From NCBI GenBank assembly GCA_943367755.1, contig CALRKB020000016.1:1-64000 (forward strand): 64,000 bases of DNA, read 5' to 3'. The notes beneath the pieces are model-generated. The model worked only from the letters and a program-made list of their open reading frames with translations. It made no database searches and was not told the DNA's origin. Source of the stretch: PCC-6802 sp943367755 (GTDB lineage: Bacteria; Cyanobacteriota; Cyanobacteriia; Pseudanabaenales; Pseudanabaenaceae). Made by a program: the position numbers and the translations under genes. Below are positions 7,629-16,432 of this stretch, piece by piece (within the stretch, counting starts at the first letter, position 1; the number at the start of each line of letters is the position of its first letter).

Positions 7629-8160
7629 AATATTGATATTACAACCAACTTACTAAGAATTTTACCCGATCGCCCTCAATTAATTTCCTGCGGAATAGCT
7701 AAAATCCTAAAATATAGCAGGTTTTACTATATCGTTCCCTTTGCAGAACCAGTTGAAAAAGTTATCGATAAATAAATAGTGATTGCGATAGATTATTGAT
7801 AAGTTTTAGATGATTCTATGATATACGTTTTGGATAATATTTGGACGACCATCACTGCGGCCATCAATGCGATGTGACAGCAGTTTGAGAGTGGCAAAAA
7901 CTATGCCAGGGCGGACTTTGACAATACCTAGTTTCTCTTCCAAAGTAGACATCGCTAAATATGAGCCTCAAAATGCTTTGCAGTTAGGGAAATCGCTCAT
8001 TTCTCATTTCTCTTCTTTTGCATTGTGATGCTTACTTTGCAGAGGTCTTGTCCACAGATCTGGAGTATTACCCAGAAATTGACAGATGGAGCTGATGGAA
8101 GACATAACAATTCCTGTTGTAAAGAGTCGCGTGTATCAGGTGCGTAAGTTTCTGCATTAG
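7629..8160. other. Gene-poor spacer
   Basis: 532 bp upstream of the histidine kinase and downstream of the NurA-like gene. It is AT-rich near the kinase and holds only very short open frames; the one with some coding character is described separately at 7806-7952. I see no tRNA, terminator with a T-run, or mobile element end. Confidence 0.5.
7806..7952 (-). CDS. Possible 48-residue small protein
   Basis: An ATG frame of 48 codons with ordinary composition (starts MSTLEEKLGIVKVRPG, continues with ATLKLLSHRIDGRS). No family is recognised and there is no good Shine-Dalgarno. It could be a small gene, or the remains of a longer one, since its last residues (from about 35 on) look less protein-like. 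Low confidence. Confidence 0.2.
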   Translation of the reverse strand: MSTLEEKLGIVKVRPGIVFATLKLLSHRIDGRSDGRPNIIQNVYHRII

Positions 8161-9183
8161 CTAACCTAACCAGCCAAATGCTGCTTTAGATGGCTCTTGA
8201 CTTCGGAGAAACTGTTCGCAGTCACGGATCGGATAAATCATTTTGTCCCAGCGTGAGTCGGGTAGGGATAAAGGACGGCGTTCGGTCAAGATCCAACGAC
8301 TGATTTCATCAACCTGGCTTTGGGATTTGAGTGAGGCTTCCACGCGCACCAAGCCAAAATGCACATCCTCATTACTGTTATCTCGGAGACGCAGGTACCA
8401 ACTACAAACTGGATGACGCCCAGGGGGGGTAAAAGTGGAACTGCGATCGCCCTGCTTGAGGTTAAGTACGACTGCCTGCTCGGGGAAAGTAAAATATTGG
8501 GTATTATGGCTTTTAATCAAACCAATTGTGCGTTTATGGGAGGCGGCAGCTTTAGATATAGTGATGGAACCGTCCATCACCAACCATCCTGGCAGATCGT
8601 CTTCGATCCATAATTCTGCTAAGTCTGATTCTAGCTTTTCACGACTATCTGAAATCCGATTTCTAGCTGCTTCACGTAAAGCGACTGGCTGCTTTTCGCT
8701 ATCGTCATTATTGGTGTCATTAGTGTCATCTATAGTTCCATCCATTTCTCTAGGTGCAGTATCTACGATTGAGAAGCTAGCTTCTAGTTGAGATCGCTCC
8801 ACCGGATCGAAATACTGATAAGGCAAATAGATGTCTTCTCGTACTAACGATCTCCATGTTGACATCAAAGTCTCTGGCCGTTGCCGCACTACTGCTGCTA
8901 CATAACCATAATAAACAGGGACATAGTCCTGGTAATACAGCAACCAACTGCGTTGAATGCCATCAATAAAGTAGCGAAACTGATTCTCCGACACATCACA
9001 TTCGCCCACTGCGATCACTCGCATTGGTGTTTCCAGCAGCTTTGCCCTAGACATGCGGGCAACTGATTCCCCAAAACCGGCTTGCTCGTCATACTGAGGC
9101 GATCGCACCATTTGCCTCAAACCTTTAGGCACATTACTAGTGCGGATATATTTTTGCAAATTGGGCAGTAGAGAGGAAGTCAT
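8161..9183 (-). CDS. Possible NurA-type nuclease-domain protein
   Basis: A 340-residue soluble protein. Two short motifs look like the acidic sites of NurA 5'-3' nucleases: an early FIDG and a later LVMDGS, followed by IGLIKSHN, a YLRLRD strand, FGLVRVE and a C-terminal DSRWDKMIYPIRDCEQFL. In NurA the two DG motifs hold catalytic Asp residues. The match is by eye and the family call is tentative. A disordered acidic insert (about 150-170, many Asp/Asn/Thr) interrupts the middle. I prefer the ATG at 9183 because AGGA lies just before it; an ATG at 9195 is also open. It starts about 15 bp after the GH5 gene. The usual partner, a HerA ATPase, is not in this window. Confidence 0.5.
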   Translation of the reverse strand: MTSSLLPNLQKYIRTSNVPKGLRQMVRSPQYDEQAGFGESVARMSRAKLLETPMRVIAVGECDVSENQFRYFIDGIQRSWLLYYQDYVPVYYGYVAAVVRQRPETLMSTWRSLVREDIYLPYQYFDPVERSQLEASFSIVDTAPREMDGTIDDTNDTNNDDSEKQPVALREAARNRISDSREKLESDLAELWIEDDLPGWLVMDGSITISKAAASHKRTIGLIKSHNTQYFTFPEQAVVLNLKQGDRSSTFTPPGRHPVCSWYLRLRDNSNEDVHFGLVRVEASLKSQSQVDEISRWILTERRPLSLPDSRWDKMIYPIRDCEQFLRSQEPSKAAFGWLG

Positions 9184-9198
9184 ATTTCCTAACAAGCA

Positions 9199-10377
9199 TT
9201 AGGGTGGATTGGGAGAAAATAGCGGTGCAGGGATATTCAAAGGATCGAATTTTAGTCCTATTGTAGCGGCTACATCTCGATCGAATACTTTACGCTTGTC
9301 CTCAATATAAGTCAAACCGAAGGGATCTTCATAACTCCACAGTGTCTTACCAATACCATACCGATCTAAGGAAGTAGATACATCATGAAACCAATTGATG
9401 CGATCTGCAAGTGGAGCATTATTACGTAAAACCCCAAATTCATTAGCGATCGCGTGGACGTGATTTGTTGTTGCCCAGTCACCAATACGATGGAATATCC
9501 GATCGAGCCTATCTGAATTCCAACTATCATTTCCTTGATAATTGGTGAGAGGATCTGGGTTGTTAGATTTCCCTTGCTGGAGAGCAGTGTCAGAAGCTTG
9601 TGTAGTTGAGTTATAAGAAACCCCTTTTAAAGAGGCAATATCACTGGCTAACCAAGATGCTCCTTGATGTGTGAACTTAAAGGGAGAATAAAAGTGGAAA
9701 TTGTAGACAACATTCTTATCTGGGACAGGTTTAGATGTTAATAAAGTTTTATACCCATCGCCAATTGCTTTGGCAATCAGCGTATGCTGTGGGGCGTTTT
9801 GCCGCATCGCCTCTAGGATTTGGGGTTGTAAACGATCCCACTGTGATACTGAGGCCGAATCCACATGACTGATATCCTCCCCCACAAAACCGTAGGGTTC
9901 GTTAAGTGTTTCAAGGAATATATAATCTGGATTTGTGTTGCTGAGATGTTTGGCCAATGCACCCCAAAACTGCACAAACTTGTCAGCAAAGGCTGTATCG
10001 CTTAGCAGACGTTGTTGAAAGGTAATTCCTGCTTGCCCTCTAGGATGAATATCCACGATCGTAGCCAGGTCTTTGGCTTGGATGCGTGCGATCGCCTTAT
10101 CAATAAAAGGTAGAACCGCTGGGTTTAGTACTCCAGGATTATCTTCCTGAAATAAAAGCGTAGGATTGATTGCCAGGCGAATATGCTTAAACCCTAGATC
10201 GTGGATAAATTGCAGGTTCTTATTCGAAAGATATCTGTCAAAGCGACTGGCGCTATAAGAATTGGAAAACCACTTACTGACATTAATCCCTTTGGTCAGT
10301 TTATCTAGGCGAGAATCGGGAACATTTTGTAAAGGATTAGGTTCTTGAGAGTAATTAGTCAGGGTATCAGGTGACAT
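9199..10377 (-). CDS. Glycoside hydrolase family 5 enzyme (cellulase-like)
   Basis: A 392-residue (beta/alpha)8-barrel glycosidase acting on beta-1,4- or related glucans. The conserved sites are visible: RLAINP, the acid/base Glu160 in LETLNEPYG, HFYSP near 228-232, and the nucleophile Glu313 in IANEFGV, followed by a Trp-containing WSYEDPFGL. There is no signal peptide, which is unusual for a secreted cellulase, so it may act in the cytosol, leave by another route, or process intracellular glycan. It is followed within about 20 bp by the NurA-like gene. Cellulose synthase lies 22 kb away in the same window, a possible functional link only. Confidence 0.85.
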   Translation of the reverse strand: MSPDTLTNYSQEPNPLQNVPDSRLDKLTKGINVSKWFSNSYSASRFDRYLSNKNLQFIHDLGFKHIRLAINPTLLFQEDNPGVLNPAVLPFIDKAIARIQAKDLATIVDIHPRGQAGITFQQRLLSDTAFADKFVQFWGALAKHLSNTNPDYIFLETLNEPYGFVGEDISHVDSASVSQWDRLQPQILEAMRQNAPQHTLIAKAIGDGYKTLLTSKPVPDKNVVYNFHFYSPFKFTHQGASWLASDIASLKGVSYNSTTQASDTALQQGKSNNPDPLTNYQGNDSWNSDRLDRIFHRIGDWATTNHVHAIANEFGVLRNNAPLADRINWFHDVSTSLDRYGIGKTLWSYEDPFGLTYIEDKRKVFDRDVAATIGLKFDPLNIPAPLFSPNPP

Positions 10378-10724
10378 AGATAGGCTAAAAAGCTAAAACT
10401 AATCCTAAAAATTCGCAACATAAAATAAGATGCTTTCCATTTGCGCTATTGAAGGCAAGCCGATCCGCATCTATAAAAGCTTGCTTAATCATTAAATCCC
10501 CCCCAGGTTATTTGCTGTTTAAGCTTTCCCCTAAACCTGTTTAAGCTTTCTTATAAACTTGTAAAAAATTCTTGAATTTCTGTCCCAACGCCAAACCATT
10601 CTTGGGCAGAGTAATGCTAGAAATTGCGGTTCCTATCACATGAACTCGCGATCGCAAAATACTACTGATTAAGTGAGTCGAGCCCAAACATCGGCAAACA
10701 TCAAAGGAATACTTATGACACAAT
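10378..10724. promoter_or_regulatory. Divergent promoter spacer with a 14-bp direct repeat
   Basis: This 347-bp spacer separates the GH5 gene and the alpha/beta hydrolase gene, which point away from each other, so it should hold both promoters. CTGTTTAAGCTTTC occurs exactly at 10515-10528 and 10537-10550, a 22-bp period (about two helical turns), each unit containing the palindrome AAGCTT. This is an operator-like arrangement. A minus-strand open frame here continues antisense through the hydrolase start and is not convincing. Confidence 0.4.
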
Positions 10725-11651
10725 ATGAACAAAATACATTCAAGTAACCTTCGAAGCAGCGTGACTACACAGCAAATAAATATAGCGGAGTCTACGGAAA
10801 GGCGAGAGTGGACTTGGCAGGGGCATAAAATTGTATATGCCGTAGCCGGAAGTGGGACTCCTCTCTTGCTGGTGCATGGCTTTGGAGCTTCCATCGGTCA
10901 TTGGCGCAAAAACATTCCGATCCTTGCCGCAGGTGGATACAGGGTATTTGCGATCGATTTGCTGGGTTTTGGCAACTCAGATAAACCTGCGATCGCCTAC
11001 TCCCTGGAACTGTGGCAAACTTTGCTCAGAGACTTTTGGGCGGAGCACATTCAACAGCCGACAGTTTTTATTGGTAACTCGATCGGTGCTTTGCTGTGCT
11101 TGATGATTGTCGCTGACTATCCCGAAATTACGCTTGGCGGTGTCTTGCTTAACTCTGCGGGTGGATTGAGTCACCGCCCCGATGAGCTCAACCCGCTCCT
11201 GAGATTTGTGATGGCAACTTTTACTAAGCTCATTAGCTCTGAAGTAACGGGTAAATTCCTGTTCGATCGCATTCGTCAAAAGCGTCGCATTCGTAGCACT
11301 CTGTACCAGGTATATCGCGATCGCGCCAGCGTCACAAATGAGCTAGTTGATATGCTATACGAACCTGCTTGTGATCCTAACGCCCAAAAAGTATTTGCCT
11401 CGGTCGTCACTGCACCAGCGGGGCCAAAGCCTGAGGAGCTTTTACCGAAAGTCGAGCGACCCTTATTAGTAATCTGGGGTGAAGCCGATCCCTGGACACC
11501 AATTGGCGGAGCCGCAATCTACAAAAAATTTAGCGCCACAAAGGATATTAAATTTCATGCTATTCCCAATACAGGTCATTGCCCTCATGACGAAAGACCA
11601 GAAATTGTGAATGCCCAAATATTGGCTTGGCTAGACGAAATTGGTAAGTAA
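10725..11651 (+). CDS. Alpha/beta hydrolase
   Basis: A 308-residue alpha/beta-fold hydrolase with a complete triad: nucleophile Ser119 in the elbow GNSIGA, Asp255 in WGEADPW and His285 in NTGHCPHDE. The oxyanion HGFG motif is at about 51-54. The N-terminal residues 1-28 are a polar extension. The sequence style (LLVHGFGASIGHW, LLGFGNSDKP) resembles the cyanobacterial and plant group that includes pheophytinase-like and chlorophyll-dephytylating enzymes, so the substrate may be a pigment or lipid ester. That is inference, and the catalytic core alone does not decide it. It is a single gene, divergent from the GH5 gene. Confidence 0.9.
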   Translation: MNKIHSSNLRSSVTTQQINIAESTERREWTWQGHKIVYAVAGSGTPLLLVHGFGASIGHWRKNIPILAAGGYRVFAIDLLGFGNSDKPAIAYSLELWQTLLRDFWAEHIQQPTVFIGNSIGALLCLMIVADYPEITLGGVLLNSAGGLSHRPDELNPLLRFVMATFTKLISSEVTGKFLFDRIRQKRRIRSTLYQVYRDRASVTNELVDMLYEPACDPNAQKVFASVVTAPAGPKPEELLPKVERPLLVIWGEADPWTPIGGAAIYKKFSATKDIKFHAIPNTGHCPHDERPEIVNAQILAWLDEIGK

Positions 11652-11971
11652 TAATATTGAAACTCCTCCGCGACGCCGTTTTACCGTAGTTTTTGACCCG
11701 GTTACAACCAGGTGGAGACAAACCGCTTAGCATACTTAAAGTTTCCAGATACGTGTCTGGTATACTGCTGCCAAGACGAAACCGCCTCCTCAAAAACGAA
11801 CATAGATCAAGAAACTTTGTAGGCAGTCACCAACGTTACAGAGGAGCAATCTAAATATAGGTGGTTTCGCAATCGCAATCAATTTATCTAAGGATAGATG
11901 TAAATATTGCATAGTGCGAATAATTTGTGGCGGAACGCATCCGGGACGGAATCGCTGTTAAAAGACAAAGC
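11652..11971. other. Convergent spacer with a palindrome
   Basis: 320 bp between the ends of the hydrolase and the MscS genes. The only structure found is an interrupted palindrome CCAGATACGTGTCTGG (11745-11760; 5-bp perfect arms with an almost symmetrical centre). No T-run follows, so it is not a standard terminator. No coding frame is convincing. Confidence 0.4.
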
Positions 11972-12778
11972 TTAAGCAGCTTCGGCTGGGCGACGGACAA
12001 CATAGTGTTGTTCGGGAGCAGGGAAGCCGGCTGTACCAAATGCTTCGCGAATCACTTCGTTTGTATTAAAGTACACCTGCCAGTAGTGATCGTTATTGCA
12101 GAAGGGTCGTACAGCTAGAACTGGGCCTGCTAAGGTAAACTCTAAAATCTCCACGACGGGAGCTGGATCTGCTAGCACATTTGGAATAGTAGCAAGACGC
12201 TCTTGGAGAAGACGGATCGCTTGCTCGTGGTTAACCGAGTGATTTAGCTGCGCGACTAGATCGACACGACGATATGGGTTAGCGGAAAAATTTTGGATGT
12301 TATCAGAAAAAAGCTTGTTGTTGCCAACTATAGTCAAAACATTATCAAGGGTATCGATCTTAGTAACAAATAGCCCTATTTCCCGTACAGTACCAACTAT
12401 ACCTCCACCAGAAACAAAGTCACCAACTTTAAACGGGTGTAAAACAATTAGGAATGCTCCTGCGGCAAAGTTAGCAAGTAGTCCGCTCCAGGCTGCTCCG
12501 ATTGCAAAGCCAGCGGCGGCTAATAAAGCTGCAAAGGAAGTAGTCTCAATACCAAAGAAGCCGAGGATAGAAACCACTAATACGATATTTAGCATTATCG
12601 TAATGGTCGATCCGACATAGCTGATGATTGTCGAGTCAACTCCTCGAATTTTCATTCCTCTGGATGCCAGACGAATAGCAAAATCGATCAGCCATCGCCC
12701 CACAACCCATAATATAACTCCTAGAATTAGCTTGCCGCCTACATTTATGCCTAATTCAGTTAGTTTACTAGTGTCCAT
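11972..12778 (-). CDS. Small-conductance mechanosensitive channel (MscS family)
   Basis: A 268-residue, three-helix MscS channel, the minimal form. Helices lie at about 12-34, 52-75 and 80-112. The third holds the pore segment rich in Ala and Gly (AAAGFAIGAAWSGLLANFAAG), followed by the LHPFKVGDFV signature and the cytosolic beta and alpha/beta domains. It releases solutes when the membrane is stretched, for example on osmotic downshock. AAGGA five bases before the ATG supports the start. It is transcribed alone, convergent with the hydrolase. Confidence 0.93.
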   Translation of the reverse strand: MDTSKLTELGINVGGKLILGVILWVVGRWLIDFAIRLASRGMKIRGVDSTIISYVGSTITIMLNIVLVVSILGFFGIETTSFAALLAAAGFAIGAAWSGLLANFAAGAFLIVLHPFKVGDFVSGGGIVGTVREIGLFVTKIDTLDNVLTIVGNNKLFSDNIQNFSANPYRRVDLVAQLNHSVNHEQAIRLLQERLATIPNVLADPAPVVEILEFTLAGPVLAVRPFCNNDHYWQVYFNTNEVIREAFGTAGFPAPEQHYVVRRPAEAA

Positions 12779-12983
12779 ATTTTCCTTAAACTTAAACTAC
12801 ATAAGAAGGGTGATTTTCAGGTAACAAACGATGTATGAAACGCATCAGAGAGGCGCACACTCGTCACTAACTGCTACCCCTTGCCTAAAACAATTTAGCA
12901 GATTAATTTGGGAATGTTATGGTTGCTAAGATACATGACATTGTTATTACCAAGTTTCTTGATGTTGGGTAATCTATATCAAC

Positions 12984-13748
12984 CTACTTCCACTTGGCGG
13001 ATGGCAGCATATACCAGGGAAGGTGGGGATATTCATGATGTTCCCAATGATAACCAAAATGGTAGCAGGTGATAAATGACCAAAATATCGTGTAGTTGCT
13101 ACTTCTGGCTCGATGCCGATCTTCATAGCCCTGTGCTAGTTTTCTATGAGGCAAGAAAGTCCCAAAGTAAAATAGTTGTATTGAACTCAATAGAATTGGT
13201 AGAACCCAGAATAAGATTAAGTTGCTGACTGAGATGTGGCAACCTAAAGTCAAGGTAGAAAATATAAGAACCATGCCGACTAGCAAAATCCAAAGCTGGT
13301 TTCTGTCTAAGTATCCTCCCATAAACTTGAGATACCAATATGAGGCATTGCGATCGCCTTCACAATCATGGCGATCGCAATAATCAGGATCGTCTAAACT
13401 GGCTGGATGCTGGTGGTGTAGGCGATGTTTTTGAGACAAAACTCGGAAGGATAGGAGAGCGTAGGCAGTTGTAGCGATGGAGCCGATCAAATCATTGACC
13501 TTGCGACTTTTGGGAAACACATTTCTGTGCATAGCATCATGCGCGGTGATAAACAGCCCCGTGTGCAAGAAAGTCCGGACAAAAACCGCAGCTACCAATC
13601 CTACAGCCGTTATTTGGGATATCTCAAGTAAGAGTAGCCAGATGAGACTTCCCAGCCACAATGCAAAAAGTGACAGAGAGATGAAAATACCTGAAGTTAA
13701 GTCTGAACGATACGACTTATCTCTCAGATTCATCCCTACTTGCCACAT
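12984..13748 (-). CDS. crtW: Beta-carotene ketolase CrtW
   Basis: Membrane di-iron oxygenase that adds 4-keto groups to beta-carotene, giving echinenone and canthaxanthin. The 254-residue protein shows the histidine boxes of the fatty acid hydroxylase superfamily: HDAMH (70-74), HRLHHQH (108-114) and HWEHHEYPH near the C-terminus, with the CrtW-type stretches FGTFLPHR and RHRARSSNY. Hydrophobic segments cover about 25-65, 85-105 and 145-190. It lies 139 bp downstream of ocp on the same strand. OCP needs a ketocarotenoid ligand, so the adjacency makes biochemical sense. An alternative start five codons in (13733) cannot be excluded. Confidence 0.92.
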   Translation of the reverse strand: MWQVGMNLRDKSYRSDLTSGIFISLSLFALWLGSLIWLLLLEISQITAVGLVAAVFVRTFLHTGLFITAHDAMHRNVFPKSRKVNDLIGSIATTAYALLSFRVLSQKHRLHHQHPASLDDPDYCDRHDCEGDRNASYWYLKFMGGYLDRNQLWILLVGMVLIFSTLTLGCHISVSNLILFWVLPILLSSIQLFYFGTFLPHRKLAQGYEDRHRARSSNYTIFWSFITCYHFGYHWEHHEYPHLPWYMLPSAKWK

Positions 13749-13833
13749 AATCTCACAAATTAAGTTTTAGATCGATATATCAACGATTAGCATGAATTCA
13801 CTTTTATGTAGCTACACATAAGAATCCTCCCAT

Positions 13834-13854
13834 CCTCCCCTTGCCAAGGGGAGG
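13834..13854. repeat. Perfect hairpin between ocp and crtW
   Basis: CCTCCCCTT (13834-13842) and AAGGGGAGG (13846-13854) are exact reverse complements separated by three bases. It lies 34 bp after the ocp stop on the ocp transcript. A hairpin this stable could attenuate read-through into crtW or protect the ocp mRNA end; no T-run follows. The same motif is common in cyanobacterial intergenic DNA, so it may also be a dispersed repeat. Confidence 0.5.
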
Positions 13855-13887
13855 TACCGTCGGCAGTGGAGTGCATTTAGAGCTTGG

Positions 13888-14844
13888 TTAGCGCATCAAA
13901 TTCAGTAATTCTTTGGGAGATGCCAACAGGTCGATCGCCACAAAGAAGATTTTGTCTTGGGGATCGAGGAGAAAGCGCCAAGCCATATTCATGCCAACAT
14001 TGGCACCAAACCATGGAGTTTGGACTTTTCCTGTTACCTTGATCTGGTTAAAACCACCATCTGCTGGTTCGGAAGTACCTCTCTCTGGCATCAACTTCAA
14101 GTTTTGGCATTCTTCTTGAAGGTATCGGAAAACATTGTCTCGTCCCACAATCGGTTTTTGGAAAGGAGCTTGTAGCGCACCATCTTCAGTAAATAAGTTG
14201 ATCACTGCATCAAAATCATTGGCATTCATATTGTTGATGTAGGCGAGTACAGTGGGATTGGTAACGCCATCAATCGTCACCTCAGTCCGCTTAGCCATAT
14301 CTGTTGGTGGGACGACTGGCTCTGATACCTTTGTAGTGCCAGACTTGCCAGCATCATATCCCATGTCAACTACAGCATTGCGCAAAACCGTAATTTGCTG
14401 GCCTTGATCTAGCACGCGAATAGCTTGAAGTACCGAGGAAGCATTCGTTGAAAGTTTGTAACCCTCTGGAATTGGGGCTACTATTCCCTGCTCCATCCAT
14501 TCTCCCAATTGATACCAGAAACCTAGCTTGATATTGGCACTAAAACCAGCATAGGCACGACAAACTGGTGTATCGGCTCGGTTAGCCAGGTCGCACATGG
14601 CTTGAGATTGCTCAATTGGAGACATTTGTCGAATTTGATTCATCAGGCCTTCGGCAAATACCATACTGGCTGCGCCAGGAGCGGCAACAGTAATAGTTGT
14701 TCCCATTTCGGTGTAAGCAAACCAGATCAGCGCTAATTGATCTTCGGCATTGAGCTGGTTGAACCGAGCAATCGTTGCTGGTACAGCATCGGCAGATAGA
14801 GTACCGGGGAATATTCCACGAGCTGTGTCAATGGTGAATGGCAT
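13888..14844 (-). CDS. ocp: Orange carotenoid protein
   Basis: Water-soluble photoprotective protein that binds a ketocarotenoid, switches under blue-green light and quenches phycobilisome energy. The 318 residues comprise the all-helical N-terminal carotenoid domain (about 1-165), a linker (166-192) and the NTF2-like C-terminal domain (193-318). The functional residues are present: Tyr44 and Trp110 in the carotenoid pocket, Arg155 (salt bridge and phycobilisome binding), and Tyr202 and Trp289, matching Tyr201 and Trp288 of the Synechocystis protein with one residue inserted in the linker. AAGG eight bases before the ATG supports the start. crtW follows downstream. The recovery protein gene frp is not in this window. 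Confidence 0.97.
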   Translation of the reverse strand: MPFTIDTARGIFPGTLSADAVPATIARFNQLNAEDQLALIWFAYTEMGTTITVAAPGAASMVFAEGLMNQIRQMSPIEQSQAMCDLANRADTPVCRAYAGFSANIKLGFWYQLGEWMEQGIVAPIPEGYKLSTNASSVLQAIRVLDQGQQITVLRNAVVDMGYDAGKSGTTKVSEPVVPPTDMAKRTEVTIDGVTNPTVLAYINNMNANDFDAVINLFTEDGALQAPFQKPIVGRDNVFRYLQEECQNLKLMPERGTSEPADGGFNQIKVTGKVQTPWFGANVGMNMAWRFLLDPQDKIFFVAIDLLASPKELLNLMR

Positions 14845-15263
14845 AAGCTTACCTTATTAAATTTGTGAAGTTGTGTTCGATTCCTAGTTAAAAGTATTAC
14901 GAAACCTTACAGAATAGCAACAAAACTTCACGAAGATCTTTCGAAAGGGTTACTAAAGATACAGCGTGAGGATCGATATCTAAGCATATATGTATAGATA
15001 TCCACTTTGGTTAAGCAATTTACTCTGTAAAGAATTGCTTTTTTTAACTACTATTATTTGGCAATACTTCGGACAGTTTTTGGGAACTAACGATAGAATA
15101 AGGGCTCGAGTATATTATTCATCGAATTAATCAACGAGAAGTGAAGGGTTTCAGCCTTTTTCTAAAAAATGTCCGAACCATCGATTTGGGAATACCTTCA
15201 GTGTAATGGCATATGACTATCCTGAAGGTTAAGATTTAGAAGCTGCAGTCTAATCGAATTACT
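14845..15263. promoter_or_regulatory. ocp upstream region
   Basis: 419 bp between the end of the aldo/keto reductase gene and the start of ocp, both on the minus strand, so the ocp promoter should be here. No motif can be assigned with confidence. The spacer also contains a terminator facing the plus strand (15013-15045), which no annotated gene uses, and an 8-bp inverted repeat, ACCTTCAG at 15194-15201 with CTGAAGGT at 15222-15229. Confidence 0.4.
15013..15045 (+). terminator. Rho-independent-type terminator facing away from ocp
   Basis: AAGCAATT (15013-15020) pairs with AATTGCTT (15033-15040) and runs into a T-tract ending at 15045, seven T in total. On the plus strand this is a standard intrinsic terminator, but no plus-strand gene lies upstream within 2 kb. 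This is the basis for proposing a small RNA divergent from ocp. Confidence 0.55.
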
Positions 15264-16214
15264 CTAATTGCGTTCGTAGGAGTATATATCTCCAGGTTGA
15301 CTAAACAACTCAGACGATCGCTTGGCTAGAAACTCCACATCTTCTAGATTTAAGCTCCAATTAAAGGCATCAACAGTATCTTGAATCTGTTGGCGTGCGA
15401 GGGTAAGCCCGCATGCTACGGCACCCACACCAGATTGCTGTCTTACCCAGTTAAGCGCTACTTGCGAGATCGACTTATTGTATTTTTGCGCTACCTCAGC
15501 CAGAGTATCTAGCATGTCAAGGGCTACTGGCCAGCCACCATGAGTTTTAATCATATTGCTGTAAAAGAAAGAACGGGCACGATCTGGCTCTTGCTGCGGC
15601 AACTTGATACCGCGAAATTTATCAGATAGGAACCCTCCTGCGAGAGAACCATAGGTCAGTAGTTGAATATTATGCTTGAGGCAAAGCGCCTGCATCGAAG
15701 TTTCTACGCGGCGATCGATCAGGCTGTACTGGACTTGATGCGTATAGATGGGGGCGTATCGGATTGCTTTTTCTAACATGGGTGTGTTGAAGTTAGTGAC
15801 ACCAAGTTGCAGGATCTTGCCTTGCTCCATCAGGTCACTTAACGTATCGAAGGTAGAAGCAAAATCTAAATTGGGATCGTGCCAATGTACTTGCACGGAA
15901 TCGAGCGCATCCCGTTGTAGCTTGTGTAATGAGCTATCAATTTTATTGCGTACCTGTATCGCTGAGGGTATACCGCCAAAGAACCCTAACTTGGTGAATA
16001 CCTGACAGTCACGTTTTTTAAGTATAATCCCCAAAACTTCTTCACTACGTCCATAAAAGTCTGCCGTATCAAAAGTATTTACACCTAGAGATATGTAGGT
16101 GTCGATCGCGTGGGCAATATCTGGTGTGGAGAGTTTCTTCCAAAGGCGATCGTCAAGCTGCCAGCATCCCACAATGAGGTAGTTCTGAGCGGGGTTTATT
16201 GGTTGGGAGTTCAT
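15264..16214 (-). CDS. Aldo/keto reductase
   Basis: A 316-residue NADPH-dependent oxidoreductase of the AKR superfamily, a soluble TIM barrel. The catalytic set is visible: Asp and Tyr in FDTADFYGRSE, Lys in VFTKLGF and His in VQVHWHDPN. The C-terminal SISQVALNWV and the cofactor-binding VACGLTLARQQI segment are typical. It resembles the subgroup often called general stress or pyridoxal-reductase-like AKRs; the substrate cannot be read from sequence. It lies upstream of ocp on the same strand but separated by 419 bp, so it is probably a separate transcript. Confidence 0.9.
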   Translation of the reverse strand: MNSQPINPAQNYLIVGCWQLDDRLWKKLSTPDIAHAIDTYISLGVNTFDTADFYGRSEEVLGIILKKRDCQVFTKLGFFGGIPSAIQVRNKIDSSLHKLQRDALDSVQVHWHDPNLDFASTFDTLSDLMEQGKILQLGVTNFNTPMLEKAIRYAPIYTHQVQYSLIDRRVETSMQALCLKHNIQLLTYGSLAGGFLSDKFRGIKLPQQEPDRARSFFYSNMIKTHGGWPVALDMLDTLAEVAQKYNKSISQVALNWVRQQSGVGAVACGLTLARQQIQDTVDAFNWSLNLEDVEFLAKRSSELFSQPGDIYSYERN

Positions 16215-16432
16215 GCCTACAGGGGGGATTTAGGGATTGGATCGTGCTGCAATAATGCCACCCTCAACAATATCAGGAATATCAAGTTGTTGTCAGATTT
16301 AGCTGGCGATCGCGATTTAGCGATTTGAACTAACTAAAAGGTGCGATCGCCCACCCAAGATGGTCGTCAACCCAATAAAATAGAGGCTGATACGGCATAA
16401 ATTTCGATCTTAAAGTTGTGGGTAGGGTTTTG

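Noticed and set aside
10541..10894. 117-codon minus-strand frame between the GH5 and hydrolase genes
   Set aside because: About half is antisense to the well-supported hydrolase gene; composition is Cys-rich and unlike a protein.
14874..14900. GTTCGATTCC, a T-loop-like sequence upstream of ocp
   Set aside because: The flanking bases do not pair as a T-stem and no acceptor or anticodon arm is found.
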